A DNA stretch of 64,000 bases from Sipunculus nudus (GCA_026874595.1 CM049314.1:32823229-32887228), one strand, 5' to 3'. Counted from the stretch's first letter, positions 8,696-21,101 are shown. Made by a program: numbers and translations. Notes: generated from the letters alone by a model not told the origin.

Positions 8696-9220
8696 CGGAA
8701 GAGCGTTATACAGAGGCGGTGTTAACAATGAGTCTCTTATAGTCCTCTTCCTCAGAGCTTATGAAACCTCTGGCGATTTTCTGACAGTATCGAATTCGTT
8801 TCACACCACAATGCTTTTATGTTCACACGACGAGTACAGCATAAGGCTTCACTAAACAAAACGTAATGCAAGTTATCTTGTTTCAAAGTACCTCAGGCTG
8901 AAAAGAGTATTATATCCTTGCAAGTAGTAATGTTGGTAAACGGAGTAGGGAAAATGACAAGAAATCATTACCTCCCGTGATATCATACACGATTGCTTGA
9001 CATGGAATGCCTAGGAGGCGTCGTGCCGTCATGTTGAAGACGCTAGTGGATTATTCGTCGTATTCATCGACTGCGTGTGTTTCTGTTCCTTGCGACAAAG
9101 AATCCTCTGCGCCGATATTATGCCTCAGGCAAGTTTTAGAAGAACAAAGGAGAAAGAATAAACTGTCCAAGATATGTTATACTATAAGGTTGTATACTTG
9201 TACCAAGTCCCGACCATTAT
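8696..9220. other. Unique sequence, nothing recognised
   Basis: First non-repetitive stretch. It contains a 71-codon plus-strand frame at 9007-9222 with no recognisable domain. I see no support for a gene. Confidence 0.5.
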
Positions 9221-9270
<50 letters not shown>

Positions 9271-9346
9271 TATATATAGTATATTCGTGTATGTTTTTGC
9301 TATATATCGTATTCCAAATTATCTTTAATATTATTTTGAACGTATG

Positions 9347-9395
<49 letters not shown>
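9221..9395. repeat. (TA)n microsatellite, compound
   Basis: Two AT runs (about 9221-9278 interrupted, and 9351-9394 pure) separated by 70 bp of AT-rich sequence. Confidence 0.95.
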
Positions 9396-9399
<4 letters not shown>

Positions 9400-10065
9400 C
9401 CGCATGGCTCAAAGATATAAAAAAAATCAGCAAGTTAACCATCTCCTTTTATTTACTACCCTTTCTTTATTTCAAAGAGAAAGATGGAATTTTCATAGTT
9501 ATTCACTTTAGTAATTATAAATACTGAAATCGAAGAATAATGTATGAAAATATTTATGTGCCATAACAATGTAACAATTTTGGATGATCCTGTTTTAATA
9601 ATGGAAGCGAGAACAATGACTTAACGTATTTCCAAATAACGTCAAAACTATACATAAACAGGTCAGTGGGGCGTTTGAGCTAACGAACATCAAGGGTTTT
9701 AATAGTTCCATGGTGACGTTTCATATACAGGCAGCAAGCTTAGATTCAGATTACTTGTTCACATTTAGGTTTCGGAATTATAATCAAAACCCCCATGGCC
9801 ATACACACGAATGGCAATGTAAAACAGCCAAGGACAAGATCTTCGGGCTTGAGATTTTCGTAATTGACGCATAGCGGCCGCCAAAGGAGCGCTTACAACC
9901 AAGGTTTCAGTTCCTAATTCTCTCGACAACAAGATCAAGAATTATATGGGCAGAGTAACCCTAAAATATTTAGGATCGGCTAATTGTTCTTCATGTTTCA
10001 TATAAATATGTCTAATTGTATTTTTACATACTGAAAATATAATAATAACACTTTTGCAAACAATG

Positions 10066-10069
<4 letters not shown>
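9396..10069. other. AT-rich unique sequence, nothing recognised
   Basis: No open frame of note, no repeat and no RNA gene seen. Confidence 0.5.
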
Positions 10070-10122
<53 letters not shown>

Positions 10123-10172
10123 GAAATGCATGAAAAAACTTAGTTTACTTTATTATACATAACATATATAAA

Positions 10173-10213
<41 letters not shown>
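10070..10213. repeat. Two (TA)n microsatellites
   Basis: AT runs at about 10070-10122 and 10163-10213 around 40 bp of unique sequence. Confidence 0.95.
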
Positions 10214-10215
<2 letters not shown>

Positions 10216-11009
10216 TTAAATACAGAGAGATAAAGACGAAGAGAAACGTCATATAAGTGTGTTCATTGGAAAATACCATCATAGACATATGAACCTGCAT
10301 ATTCAATGAAAGTATAAAACGAGAAACTTTATTACAACGATAATTAAGGTTAATTATCTGAAAAGCACTTAAGTCAAGCACAGTGGTGTACCATGGTCCA
10401 AATACGGAAGGTGAAAGGTCAAAGGCTTGAGTAAGGACAGACACCAGAATATAATACAAAATTTTCTTTGTCCCATCTGTTCGATTTTCAGTAGAATAGA
10501 ATGACTTCCCTAAGGGCTTCCTCAAGATTAATTCATTTCTTCTAACAAAATCTAAAGTTTAAGCACAACGATCACTGACGGGCGTTGTTCAAGGTCTAGC
10601 TTCATACTGGTACCACGTATTGAAACTTTTAATTATTAACGTATCTACATACACCCCCGTCCGCAAGGTGAAATACCTGTGGAATCGTTATTGATAACAC
10701 CCTTACAGACTCAAAATAATCGTTTGTCTTTAAGGCTTGTTGGTACGTAATTCTGGACTGGGCACGAGGAGAGTTTTTTTTCTATATTACACCATTACAG
10801 ATAAAATATTGGAATTTTTTTATACAAATATATGTGAAAATCATAGTAAATGAAACCCAGTTAATAAAAAGGCTGGCGAAATTTGCGAGGTTACTGGTAG
10901 GATTTTATATTTTGCTGTTTCTGACATGTAGTATCTGAGGTGGATGTTTCCCTGAGACGAAAGTGACAAAATACGGGCCCTGGAGACGACATGGTCCAAA
11001 TATTTATAA
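10214..11009. other. Unique sequence, nothing recognised
   Basis: The 126-codon minus frame at 10145-10525 derives its C-terminus from the (TA)n run and has no domain I recognise. Confidence 0.5.
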
Positions 11010-11234
11010 ATCAGTGCGCACAGATAACTGATCCGTGCGTACCAATTGGTAATCGGTGCTCACAAAATACAAATCTGTGCGCATGGAATACTAGTTAGTT
11101 CCTGTACGTAGAGATAGTTCCTGTACGTACGTTTCTAAAGGTCTGCGATCTTGGATAGCCTCGGTTTGTTAATTCACTGTCACGGATTACTTATTCGTGC
11201 ACAAGGATTATTAATCCGTGCGCACAGTGTTACG
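11010..11234. repeat. 21 bp minisatellite, interrupted
   Basis: TC(C/A)GTGCGCAC-like cores start at 11011, 11032, 11053 and 11074, exactly 21 bp apart. The phase resumes as three units at 11172, 11193 and 11214. Because 21 is 7 codons, the second part translates as a heptad GLLIRA(H/Q). The middle 80 bp has two copies of GTTCCTGTACGTA 19 bp apart. Confidence 0.8.
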
Positions 11235-12380
11235 GAACCTAATATCAACAGATCACGTATGCGTGATGAATATGAATTTTGTCAAGGAGATAAAAAAATC
11301 AGATTCTGTAACACTAGGCAGCTTGAAATGTCTAGGGGAATGAATAAAGAAGTCTGTGGTCTTTGTTAAAAAATAACTATAATTTATTCTTAAAACAACC
11401 CTAACATTACAATACACTAAATCAATACAATTACATAGTAACATAAACAAAGTACATAGTACCTGGATACCACCACTGTCACAACGATAAGTCCTTTAAA
11501 ATGTATAAGCCGGCGAACAGTTCACATGAATTCTCTCGGAGAATAACAGTCCAATGTAAAGCTCTTGTAACAATCAAGAAAGTAAACTTGAGACAGACAG
11601 CACTAAATTCATGAATGTTAGTAATAGATAGTAGAATCCCTGAAATTACTGAATAATCGGACAGGTCCCACAAACTGACACACACACGTCTGTGTCCGCT
11701 GGAATATTCTCTTCTCTCTCCGGTTCTAAAACACAGCCCCCTATTTTTAACTTCTCATCCCAAGCCGAGAATTTTCCACTTCTCGAACAGTCTAAAGAAT
11801 CCAACACAACACACAGTAAACACGCGTTACAGGAATCATCTAGAAAAACATCGCTGTGTCTCAACATACTAGAGTTCACACGTGAGCTCGCCCCGGCTTT
11901 GCCAGGCAAGAAAGCCCCAGGCGGGGCCAGACACGGGCGCTACAACATGAGTTACACCCGTGGCACACAATAAAAAGGGCACTTGTAACAACAGATTAAT
12001 AAATATTTTCACCATGTCTCCGGGCTCCGTTAAAAAGCCTTCAGTTAAGCTTAAAATATATTTAATTTGAAAACAAAATTGATGGACTCCTGAAATATTT
12101 ATATTTTCAATAAATGCTTTCAAAGAGATAAGATTTCTTTTTTAATGTCCTGTCGTCCTTATGTGAAAATTGCCGTGTCGATTACGAAGTCCGAACAGAA
12201 CCATAATTTCGTGTTTGCATCGTTCAGTCATATACCGATATATAGTTTCAGACTAAATATAAATTATAGAGATGTATGAATGCTAACACCCTCGTATCAA
12301 ATAAAGTCTGCATCAAGAAAGGTATATTCATATAGGGTCACGTGGTCACATGAGAGAGATAGGTGAAAGTAGAGACAACG

Positions 12381-12790
12381 TGTAAGTCACGCGATATAGG
12401 ATTTCAGCTTCGGATCTTCCATTAAGAAAGTCCACACGCCATTAGGGATCCATTAGGATTAAAACAAGTCAAGTTGCTAACATTCTTTTAATGTCACCTC
12501 AGAAACCGTGTGTTGTCCTATTGATCAAAACGCCTGATTGTTAAAGATAAATAGGCAGTTTAAATGTAACTAGAACTTTGTGGTAAACTTACGCGTGTCA
12601 CTAAGGCCCTAAGGGTATATATATCTATGACCAACGCCAATCTAATCATTACCATTTAATTAATGCCATGAAACTGATATTCAATTGATAAAGCTTTATG
12701 CAATTACCATCAAAGCTTACACCTTACACATGTTAGTATATGAGCTCTGCTGTTAAAGACACAAATAACATTCAAACCTCCCCATTTGCT
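12381..12790. other. Nearly identical 410 bp core of the duplication, copy 1
   Basis: Compared base by base with 17086-17495 (constant offset 4705), only positions 12518 and 12773 differ, with no gaps. Flanking 250 bp windows show about 6 percent or more substitution plus indels. It contains homeodomain-like AT cores (TTTAATTAATG, TCAATTGATAAAG) and no long open frame. Candidate regulatory element under constraint, or a gene-conversion tract. Confidence 0.7.
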
Positions 12791-12875
12791 AGCCTGAAGA
12801 ACTAACTAACGACCGTAGCCTTGCACGCAAGCCTGTCATCTTGTTCTAATTGATTGAAATACGAGATACTAAAAA

Positions 12876-12897
12876 GCCGACACATTTTATGTCCGGC
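12876..12897. other. Small hairpin GCCGACA...TGTCCGGC
   Basis: Imperfect inverted repeat conserved at 17581-17602 with a T to C change in the loop. Role unknown. Confidence 0.4.
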
Positions 12898-13825
12898 TTA
12901 AATACACGACTTCGGCCTATTCACAAAACCTATTCTATTGCCGTTTCAGCTCTCTGCTTTGATTGAATTCACCTGATAATACCTTCACGCCAGAGACCAT
13001 TAGCTATTAATAGCCCGATGTCGTTGGTTTTTCCTTTAATGAGAACCCGTTTTGGTGTTGACATTATTAATCAAACAAGTATTGATGACAAAACAATTAC
13101 TAACACAATTCAGATTTTAGACGATATTGCATGTTCTTTACGTATTATAAATGATCTTCCTTGACACCAAGAAGTTTTACAAAAAAAATGATACTTGACT
13201 GACAATAGATGTTGTTTTGAATGAAATCAGACATCCCATGGAAATTATATATGAAACCCCTGCCGGAACAATAGGAATATTAGTATTCTCCAGAGGGAAC
13301 CCACTTAGGATTTTCCTGCAAATTCAATGAGAAGTAGACAGCTAAAATCGCTTATGTAAAGTCACGAAGTTGAACGCGGATGCAGTGTGATGAAATGTGG
13401 TCGTTGAACAGCCCATGGTACTAAAAGATCTCGCTGTATCTGGTTCCTTTTGTTGCATACCCGTCGCGCCAGGGCCTTGCTTTGGATTGAAAGTATAATT
13501 CCACAGACAAACAGATACGTTAACACGAGATACAGTGATAGTGTAAATGCAAGGACATACGATGCCTTAAAATATTAATGTTCACATAGTTTCTCATACA
13601 ATACTTTCTATTTTCACTTATTTTTGAAAAGACAGGACCGTATCCCATCGGGGCCTCAATGAAGAGAAAGGAAACTGTATACGAACTTTATGTAGTCTTT
13701 TAATTTCTACTGGTTCTAGTTTTTTTCTTTGTGCTCGGAGATAAGTTTTTTCCATTAGCCAAGACCTGTCGTGAGTACATTTGAACGAGTCTCCGGTTTT
13801 TACTGAGATTTCACAATTACGCCTA

Positions 13826-13905
13826 TGACTAACCGGCAGGGTTTGGATCAAGAATTTAGATGTGCTTCATATGGTCCAATGCCTCATCCACTAGGCGACG
13901 TCCCT
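13826..13905 (-). repeat. Degenerate tRNA-derived segment, copy 1
   Basis: Aligned counterpart of the tRNA-like segment at 18522-18592. The B-box has decayed (GGGTTTGGATCAAG on the plus strand), while GCCTAGTGGATGAGGC on the minus strand keeps an A-box-like sequence. Confidence 0.45.
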
Positions 13906-15857
13906 TCACAGTTTTTTTTATAATTCTTACATCTCGTTCACATGGTCATGTGACCTGGTAGTTTACGCCATAGATCCCAAATACTTAGCGTATAATAGTC
14001 ATAGCATATTGTTGTTATTGAACGGTCTGGGTGATATGAGAAATATGCGCCGGCTACTTAATAACTAGAAAACTGTTCGAGTCGGTGTATAAATACCTCC
14101 GCAAGGATTCTGGATCAACATTTAGAACAGAGGTCATGTTACGTGTAGCGCAGAAAAAAAAATAACGAATACAAAACCAGAGTAATATGTGTTAAGGTAC
14201 ACCGACATCATTGTCGCATCACAGGCAAGCTCTGCCCGAGAGAACGACGGCGGCTTTAATACAAGCGAACCTTAAAACCAATATAAGCTTAAGTTTTCTT
14301 AATGTACATGACAGCAGATCCGATAAAAAGACACGTTTCTTTTATAAAGATTAGTACAGTATTGGCAATGGCTCTTATGAAACCATATCAGGTGTAAAAG
14401 GCAACTGTAATTTTAAAAGTGTGTTTCGGAACAGGCGTCCTTTTGTACATGTCGTCTCACAATTTCAAAGGACACGAACCAACAATGGGAATTATTGAAG
14501 CATATGTATTTACAGTAGGGGATATCAACTAGTTTCAAACAATATCTAAAAAAACTGACCACCCGTCCATTTCCAATAGGATGCATTGAATATCAAACAA
14601 GGCCCGACGAAGGCTTAATGCAATTTTTATCAAAATTGCCCTATACACATGGGGGATGGCGGGACATACGTTACATCATGTTCTCTGTTCCTTTTTCCAC
14701 ACGCGAAGTATCTATTTTCCGAGATCGTTCACATGTATATTATGCGTCACCTAGCAACGACAGATAAAAGTTACATTGATTACTGTTTTGTATTTCCATT
14801 TTCAGGAAATACAAACAAGTTTCCTCTGTGTACTGAACAGTTACTGATATGTATATAGCCTTCCGAGTGATATGGTGGAATCATTCTACACTTATGCAGG
14901 GGTACGTACTTCAAGCTGAGTTAAATATTTTGTTTTATTGTGATACCAATTAAAAAAAAATAGATGTTATAAGATATTTTATTATTAATCCACCGGAAGT
15001 GGTCGTGTTTTGTCTTTTTTTTCTTTGGGTTGGTTTGTTTGTTATCTGATTAATTTTATTCTGCCAATTAGACACTTCATTAAAAAAGATTGGACGAACG
15101 TGAATGACATTTCATGTAGGTTTTGGTAACAGGGGTAAATCTGGATTACATAATACAATTTTGTTCAAAGGATTTTCTGCGTTTTCTTTTTCTTCAGCCA
15201 GACCGACAAACAATACTTCGATAAAGTGATCGCATTTTCGAGGTGATCGTGTAAGCGAGGTCTTGTATAAAAAGCGAAAAAGAATCAAGACAGTGGACTA
15301 GTGGTCTTACGTCAAGGTGGTGGTTTTACCGAGATGGTCGTGGGGCGAGGTTTTGCTGTATAATCAACATACAGTGATATGCGCTCAGAGGCTTTAGATG
15401 TGTAAAAAAAGATTTGATAAAATAGCTCTCCTAGAAAACTTAGCTCCCGTTCACGTTATTATTTTTTTACATCAATTGACCTTACAAGATCGATTCGGCA
15501 GACATTTCGAATGAAATGCGACCTGAAATACTTGAAATACTTGAATACAGCGCCCGAGTAAGATGTATAGAACGACATGCAGTGTCTGTGGTCTGCCGAA
15601 TAGGTCAAGGATGGAGACAAATGATAAACCCGCCAAATGTAAAAGCTTTGCTCCCACCCGCTGGTGGTAGGAGTAAAGGACAGGGGGTTATCAAATGTAA
15701 TTTATTAACAGAACCCATGGTCTTTAAAACCTGATGGAGTCGAGGTCAAGACCACTTTGAGAAATAGGTTAATTTTTTTACTTTAAGGAGGCAATAATGG
15801 TCACGTATGTTGCCTTGCTCCACGGTGAAATGTCCTCCGTAAAGTATAGGATCCATG

Positions 15858-15860
<3 letters not shown>

Positions 15861-15922
<62 letters not shown>
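15861..15922. repeat. (GA)31 microsatellite
   Basis: Pure GA run. The aligned position in the second duplicate (20593-20647) also holds a GA run, so it predates the duplication. Confidence 0.95.
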
Positions 15923-15926
<4 letters not shown>

Positions 15927-16033
15927 ACGTATAATGTCCCACTGTTTAGTAAATAAAACACAAATTTTCAATTTCGAGATAATTCAGTCAATCAATTTGT
16001 AGTTTCGTTAGGTTTTCCTAAATAGCACTTCAG

Positions 16034-16074
16034 CTACGCATTTTATAATTTATTGATGCATCTTAACAACACAG
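16034..16074. other. 41 bp junction between duplicate copies
   Basis: Sequence present only between the two copies, between CACTTCAG and GTAACATAAAC. Confidence 0.6.
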
Positions 16075-17085
16075 GTAACATAAACAAAGTGCATAGTACC
16101 TGGATACCACCACTGTCACAATGATAAGTCCTTTAAAATGTATAAGCCGGCGAACAGTTCACACGAATTCTCTCAGAGAATAACAGTCCAATGTAAAGCT
16201 CTTGTAACAATCCAGAAAGTAAACTTGAGACAGACAGCACTAAATTGTTAAATGTTAGTAATAGTAGAATCCCTGAAATTACTGAATAATCGGACAGGTC
16301 CCACAAACTGACACACACACGTCTGTGTCCGCTGGAATATTCTCTTCTCTCTCCGGTTCTAAAACACAGCCCCCTATTTCTAACTTCGCATCCCAAGCCG
16401 ATAATTTTCCACTTCTCGAAGTCTAAAGAATCCAACACAACACACAGTTGACACGCGTTACAGGAATCATCTAGAAAAACATCGCTGTGTCTCAACATAC
16501 TAGAGTTCACACGTGAGCTCGCCCCGGCTCGGCCAGGCGAGAAAGCCCCAAGCTAGCATGATAACGGGAGTTCAACCAGTACGGAGCAAACTGAGAATGC
16601 AATACGCGGACAGACGCGGGCGCTACAACATGAGTTACACGCGTGGCACACAATAAAAAGGGCACCTGTAACAACGGATTAATAAATATTTTCACCATGT
16701 CTCCGGGCTCCGTTATAAAGCCTTCAGTAAAACTTAAAATATATTTAATTTGAAAACAAAATTGATGGACTCCTAAAATATTTATATTTTCAATAAATGC
16801 TTTCAAAGAGATAAGATTTCTATTTTAATGTCCTGTCGTCCTAATGTAAAAATTGCCGTATCGATTACGAAGTCTGAACAGAACCATAATTTCGTGTTTG
16901 TATCGTTAAGTCATATACCGATAAATAGTTTCAGACTAAATATAAATTATAGAGATGCATGAATGCTAACACGCTCGTATCAAATGAAGTCTGCATCAAG
17001 AAACGTCCTTTATAAGCAGTTGAGGCTAAATATCATATAGGGTCACGTGGTCACATGAGAGAGACAGGTAAAAGTAGAGACAACT

Positions 17086-17495
17086 TGTAAGTCACGCGAT
17101 ATAGGATTTCAGCTTCGGATCTTCCATTAAGAAAGTCCACACGCCATTAGGGATCCATTAGGATTAAAACAAGTCAAGTTGCTAACATTCTTTTAATGTC
17201 ACCTCAGAAACCGTGTGTTGTCGTATTGATCAAAACGCCTGATTGTTAAAGATAAATAGGCAGTTTAAATGTAACTAGAACTTTGTGGTAAACTTACGCG
17301 TGTCACTAAGGCCCTAAGGGTATATATATCTATGACCAACGCCAATCTAATCATTACCATTTAATTAATGCCATGAAACTGATATTCAATTGATAAAGCT
17401 TTATGCAATTACCATCAAAGCTTACACCTTACACATGTTAGTATATGAGCTCTGCTGTTAAAGACACAAATAACATTAAAACCTCCCCATTTGCT
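17086..17495. other. Nearly identical 410 bp core of the duplication, copy 2
   Basis: Matches 12381-12790 except at 17223 and 17478. The adjacent bases on both sides are visibly more diverged. Confidence 0.7.
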
Positions 17496-18521
17496 TTCCT
17501 GAAGAACTAACTAACGATCGAAGCTTTGCGCGCTAGCCTGTCATCTTGTTCTAATTGATTGAAATACGAGATACTAAAAAGCCGACACATTTCATGTCCG
17601 GCTTAAATACACGACTTCGGCCTATTATCATAACCTATTCTACTGCTGATTCCACTCTCCACTTTGATTGAATTCACCTGATAATACCTTCACGCCAGAG
17701 ACCATTCGTAATTAATAGCTCGATGTCGTTGGTTTTTCCTTTAGGAAGCCCTTTTTGTGTTGGCATTATTAATCAAGCAAGTATTGATGACAAAACAATT
17801 AGTATCACAAGTCAAATTTCCGACGAAGTTGCATGTTCTTTACATATTATAAACGACCTTCCTGGGCACCAAGAAGTATTACAAAAAATGATACTTGACT
17901 GACAATAGAAGTTGTTTTGACAATGAATGAAATCGGAGATCCCATGGAAATTATATATGAAACCCCCGCGGGAACAATTGGAATATTAGTATTCTCTAGA
18001 GGGTTTTTCCTGCAAATTTAACGACAAGTAGACAGCTAAAATCACATGTAAAGTCACGAAGTTGAACGTGGATGCAGTCTGATGAAATGTGGTCGTTGAA
18101 CAGCCCATTGTACATAAAGATCACGCTGTATCTTGTTTCTTTTGTTGCATACCCGCTTTGCAATGGATTGAAAGTATAATTCCGTATACAAACAGAAATA
18201 TTAACATGAGACACAGTGATAGTGTAAATCCAAGGACATACGATGCCTTAAAATATTGATGTTCACAGAGTATCTCATACAATACTTTCTCTTTTAAATT
18301 ATTTTTAAAAGGATTGGGCCGTATCCCATCGGAGGCTATGTCTGCTCAATGAAGAGAAAGGAAACCGTATACGACCTTAATGTAGTCTTTTAATTCCTAC
18401 TGTATATCAGATTTTATTTGCACGGATATAAGTATTTTCCATGTGCCATATCCTGTCGTGAGAATATTAGAACGAATCTCGGGTTTTTCCTGAGAGTTCA
18501 CAATTGCGCCTATGAGGCACC

Positions 18522-18592
18522 GGCAGGGTTCGAATCGAGGACTATAATGTGCGCCACATAGTACAAAGCCTCATCCACTTGGCGACGACCCC
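18522..18592 (-). repeat. tRNA-like segment (SINE-head type)
   Basis: The minus strand begins GGTCGTCGCCAAGTGGATGA, which fits a tRNA A-box. It ends with GATTCGAACCCTGCC, a good B-box and T-arm, about 70 nt in all. The middle folds as ATGTG-GCG-CACAT, not as a normal 7 nt anticodon loop, and the acceptor ends do not pair. This is a tRNA-derived relic, not a working tRNA. It is older than the duplication because copy 1 has a decayed version. Confidence 0.55.
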
Positions 18593-19567
18593 CCACAGTT
18601 GTTTTTTAAATTTTATTTAACATCTCGTTCACATTGTCATGTGCCCGGGTTGTTTACGCCATAGATCCAAAATATTTCGCGTATAATAGTTCTTGAATTT
18701 TGTTGTTACTGAACGGTCTGGGTGATATGAGAAATGTGCACCGGCTGCTTAATAACTAGAAAACAGTTCGAGTCGGTAAATTAAGGGCTTTTGTTACCTG
18801 AAGGGAAGAAAAATGTAATGAATACAAAACAAGTAATATGTGTAACGTTTCACTGACACAATGGATGCATTACAGGCGAGCTTTGCCCGACAGAACAAAG
18901 GCGGCTTTTATACCAGTGAACCTTAGAACCAATATAAGCTAACGTATACTTCCTGTACATGAGAGCAGATCCGATGAAAAGACACGTTTCATTTGCAAAA
19001 CCTAGTACAGTTATGGCAGTGGCTCTTATGAAACCATATCAGGTTTAAAATGACAAAAAGCCACTGAAATATTGAAAGTGTTTTTTTTTTCGTAACAGAC
19101 GTCTTTTTGTACATGTCGTCTAACAATTTCAAAGGACACGAACTGACAATGACAATTCTTGTAGCATATGTATCTAACAGTAGGGGATATCAAGTTGTAT
19201 AAAACAATTTATAAAAATAACTGACCACCCGTCCTTTCCATTAGGATGCATTGAATATCAAACAAGGCCCGACGATGGCTTAATGCAATTTTTATCCAAA
19301 TTGCCCCATACACATGGGGGATGGCGAGACATACGTTACAACATGTTCTCTGTTCGCTTTTCCACACGCGAAGTATCTATTTCCAAGATCGTTCACATGT
19401 ATATTATATCAATGCGTCACCTAGCAACAAAAGATCAAAGTTACATTGATTAATGTTTTGTATTCCCTTTTACATGCAATACAAACAAGTTTTCACTATA
19501 TACCTAACAGTTACAAATACGTATATAGCCTTCCGAGTCATATGGTAGATTCATACCACACTTATGC

Positions 19568-19573
<6 letters not shown>

Positions 19574-19633
<60 letters not shown>
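19574..19633. repeat. (TA)n microsatellite absent from copy 1
   Basis: Follows TATGCAGGGGT. In copy 1 the same context continues with ACGTACTTCAAGCTGAG, so the run expanded after duplication or was lost there. Confidence 0.95.
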
Positions 19634-20590
19634 GTCATGCTGAGGTAAAATCTTTTGTTTTATAGTGATACGAAATAAAAAAATTCAGATATTATCAGAT
19701 TTTTTATTATTAATCCACCGGAAGTGGTCGTGTTTTGTCTTTTTTTTTGGGGGGGGGGGGTTGGTTTGTTTGTTGTTTGATTATTTTTATTCTGTCTGTT
19801 AGACACTTCATTAAAAAAACATTGAAAGGACGTGAATGAAATTTTGTGTAGGTTTCGGCAACAGGGGTTAATCTGGATTACTCACTTCAATTTTGTTCAA
19901 AGGATTAATATTCTCTGCGTTTGTTTATATAAAGCCAGACCGACAAACAGTACCTTGATAAAACCGTCGCATTTTCGAGGTGGTCGTGTAAGCTAGGTCT
20001 TGAATAAAGAGCAAAAAAATTAGGAATGTGAGCTAGTGATATTATTTTGAGGTGGTCGCTAAACCGAGGGGTCGTTAGGCGAGGTTTAACTGTATAACCA
20101 ACATACAGTGATACGCTCAGAAGATTTAGAAGTATATAAAATATTTTATAAAATAGCTCTACAAAAAAACCCTATAGCTCCCGTTCACGTTAGCATCTCA
20201 TTTATTTAATTTTTGGCATGCATTAACACAGGCAAGATCGATTCGGCAGACATTTTGAATAAAATGCGACCTTAAATACTTAAATTATTCAGTAACCAAG
20301 TAAGATGTATTGAATGTCAAGCAGTGACTGTCGTCTGCCGAAAAGGTCAAGGTTAGATAAACCCATCAAATGTAAAAGCTATGCTCCTACCCGCCGGGGA
20401 TAGGAGTAAAAGACAGGGGGTAATCAAATGACATTTTTGAACAGAACCCATGGTCTTTAAAAAGGAGGAAGTCGAGGTCATTACCACTTTGAGAAATAGA
20501 TAATTTTTTAGACTTTCAGAAACCAATAATGTAAACGTTTGTTGCCTTTTTCCACGGTGGAATGTCCTTCATAAAAGGATAGGATCTGAG

Positions 20591-20592
<2 letters not shown>

Positions 20593-20647
<55 letters not shown>
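20593..20647. repeat. (GA)n microsatellite
   Basis: Aligned partner of 15861-15922. Confidence 0.95.
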
Positions 20648-20649
<2 letters not shown>

Positions 20650-20769
20650 AATGTCACTGTTTAGTAAATAAAACACATTTTTCGAGATAATTCCGTCAAT
20701 TTTGATTGTAGTTTCGTAAAGTTTTCCTGAATAGCACTTCAGAAAACGGGAGGACACGAGTTCAGGTGC

Positions 20770-21060
20770 GTTCGTGTGTGTGTTTGTGAGTGTTGTTCAA
20801 AACATAACTCACGCAATCATAAACGAAATCTCATGAAATATTAAGGGCATTTATGGAATGGGTCAATGAAGATTAGGTTCAAATGTAATCCGCATTCACA
20901 AAGGTCACCAAGGAATATTCACAAATGTTAGGTCACTAATGCAGGAATAAACCTGGGAATATTGGCTGAATATGTTAATGCAATTGCGCAAATACGGTTT
21001 AGTGAGCATCCAACAATAGCGACCCCCACCTGGCGGAGGCTTGCATTCCTCAAACGCAAA
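20770..21060 (+). repeat. Dispersed repeat, member A
   Basis: Shares with 45481-45940 the order GTGTGTTTGTGA, TGGAATGGG(T/C)CAA, AAGGAATATTCACAAATGT, GGTCACT and TGGCGGAGGC. The layout resembles a repeat type I recall as widespread in fish and invertebrates, with a GGCGGAGG end. Truncated and non-coding here. Confidence 0.7.
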
Positions 21061-21096
21061 TTTCAAGTTTTAACTTCTGATTATGCAAATGTATTA

Positions 21097-21101
<5 letters not shown>

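Larger units (their letters stand above)
11438..16033 (+). repeat. Tandem segmental duplication, copy 1 (~4.6 kb)
   Basis: Aligns collinearly with 16075-20742. Homology begins at GTAACATAAACAAAG and ends at ATAGCACTTCAG in both. Divergence by eye runs from about 3 percent to over 10 percent, apart from one nearly identical core. Open frames shared by the two copies are frameshifted or show mostly amino-acid-changing differences, so I do not call genes. No terminal inverted repeats are visible, which argues for a genomic duplication instead of a simple transposon. Confidence 0.92.
16075..20742 (+). repeat. Tandem segmental duplication, copy 2 (~4.67 kb)
   Basis: Collinear with copy 1. Main differences are about 45 bp extra near 16552-16606, a small replacement near 17006-17035, and a (TA)n run at 19574 where copy 1 has TACGTAC. 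Confidence 0.92.

Noticed and set aside
8220-8728. 158- and 165-codon minus frames
   Set aside because: They are translations of ACAAAC/ACAG tracts and the hairpin array, and overlap in different phases.
10145-10525. 126-codon minus frame and several other frames containing IYIYIY
   Set aside because: The tyrosine-isoleucine runs are translated (TA)n microsatellites.
11010-11234. CRISPR-like or telomeric array
   Set aside because: A 21 bp head-to-tail minisatellite without spacers; not a telomere repeat.
11646-11909. 87-codon minus frame shared with copy 2 (16133-16510)
   Set aside because: The copies share SSMLRHSDVFLDDSCNAC but a 2 bp difference near CTCGAA(CA)GTC shifts the frame, and the downstream peptides are unrelated. 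No protein family is recognised.
11869-12123. 84-codon minus frame aligned with 16507-16806
   Set aside because: Over the shared ~60 residues most nucleotide differences change the amino acid, which is not the pattern of a protein under selection.
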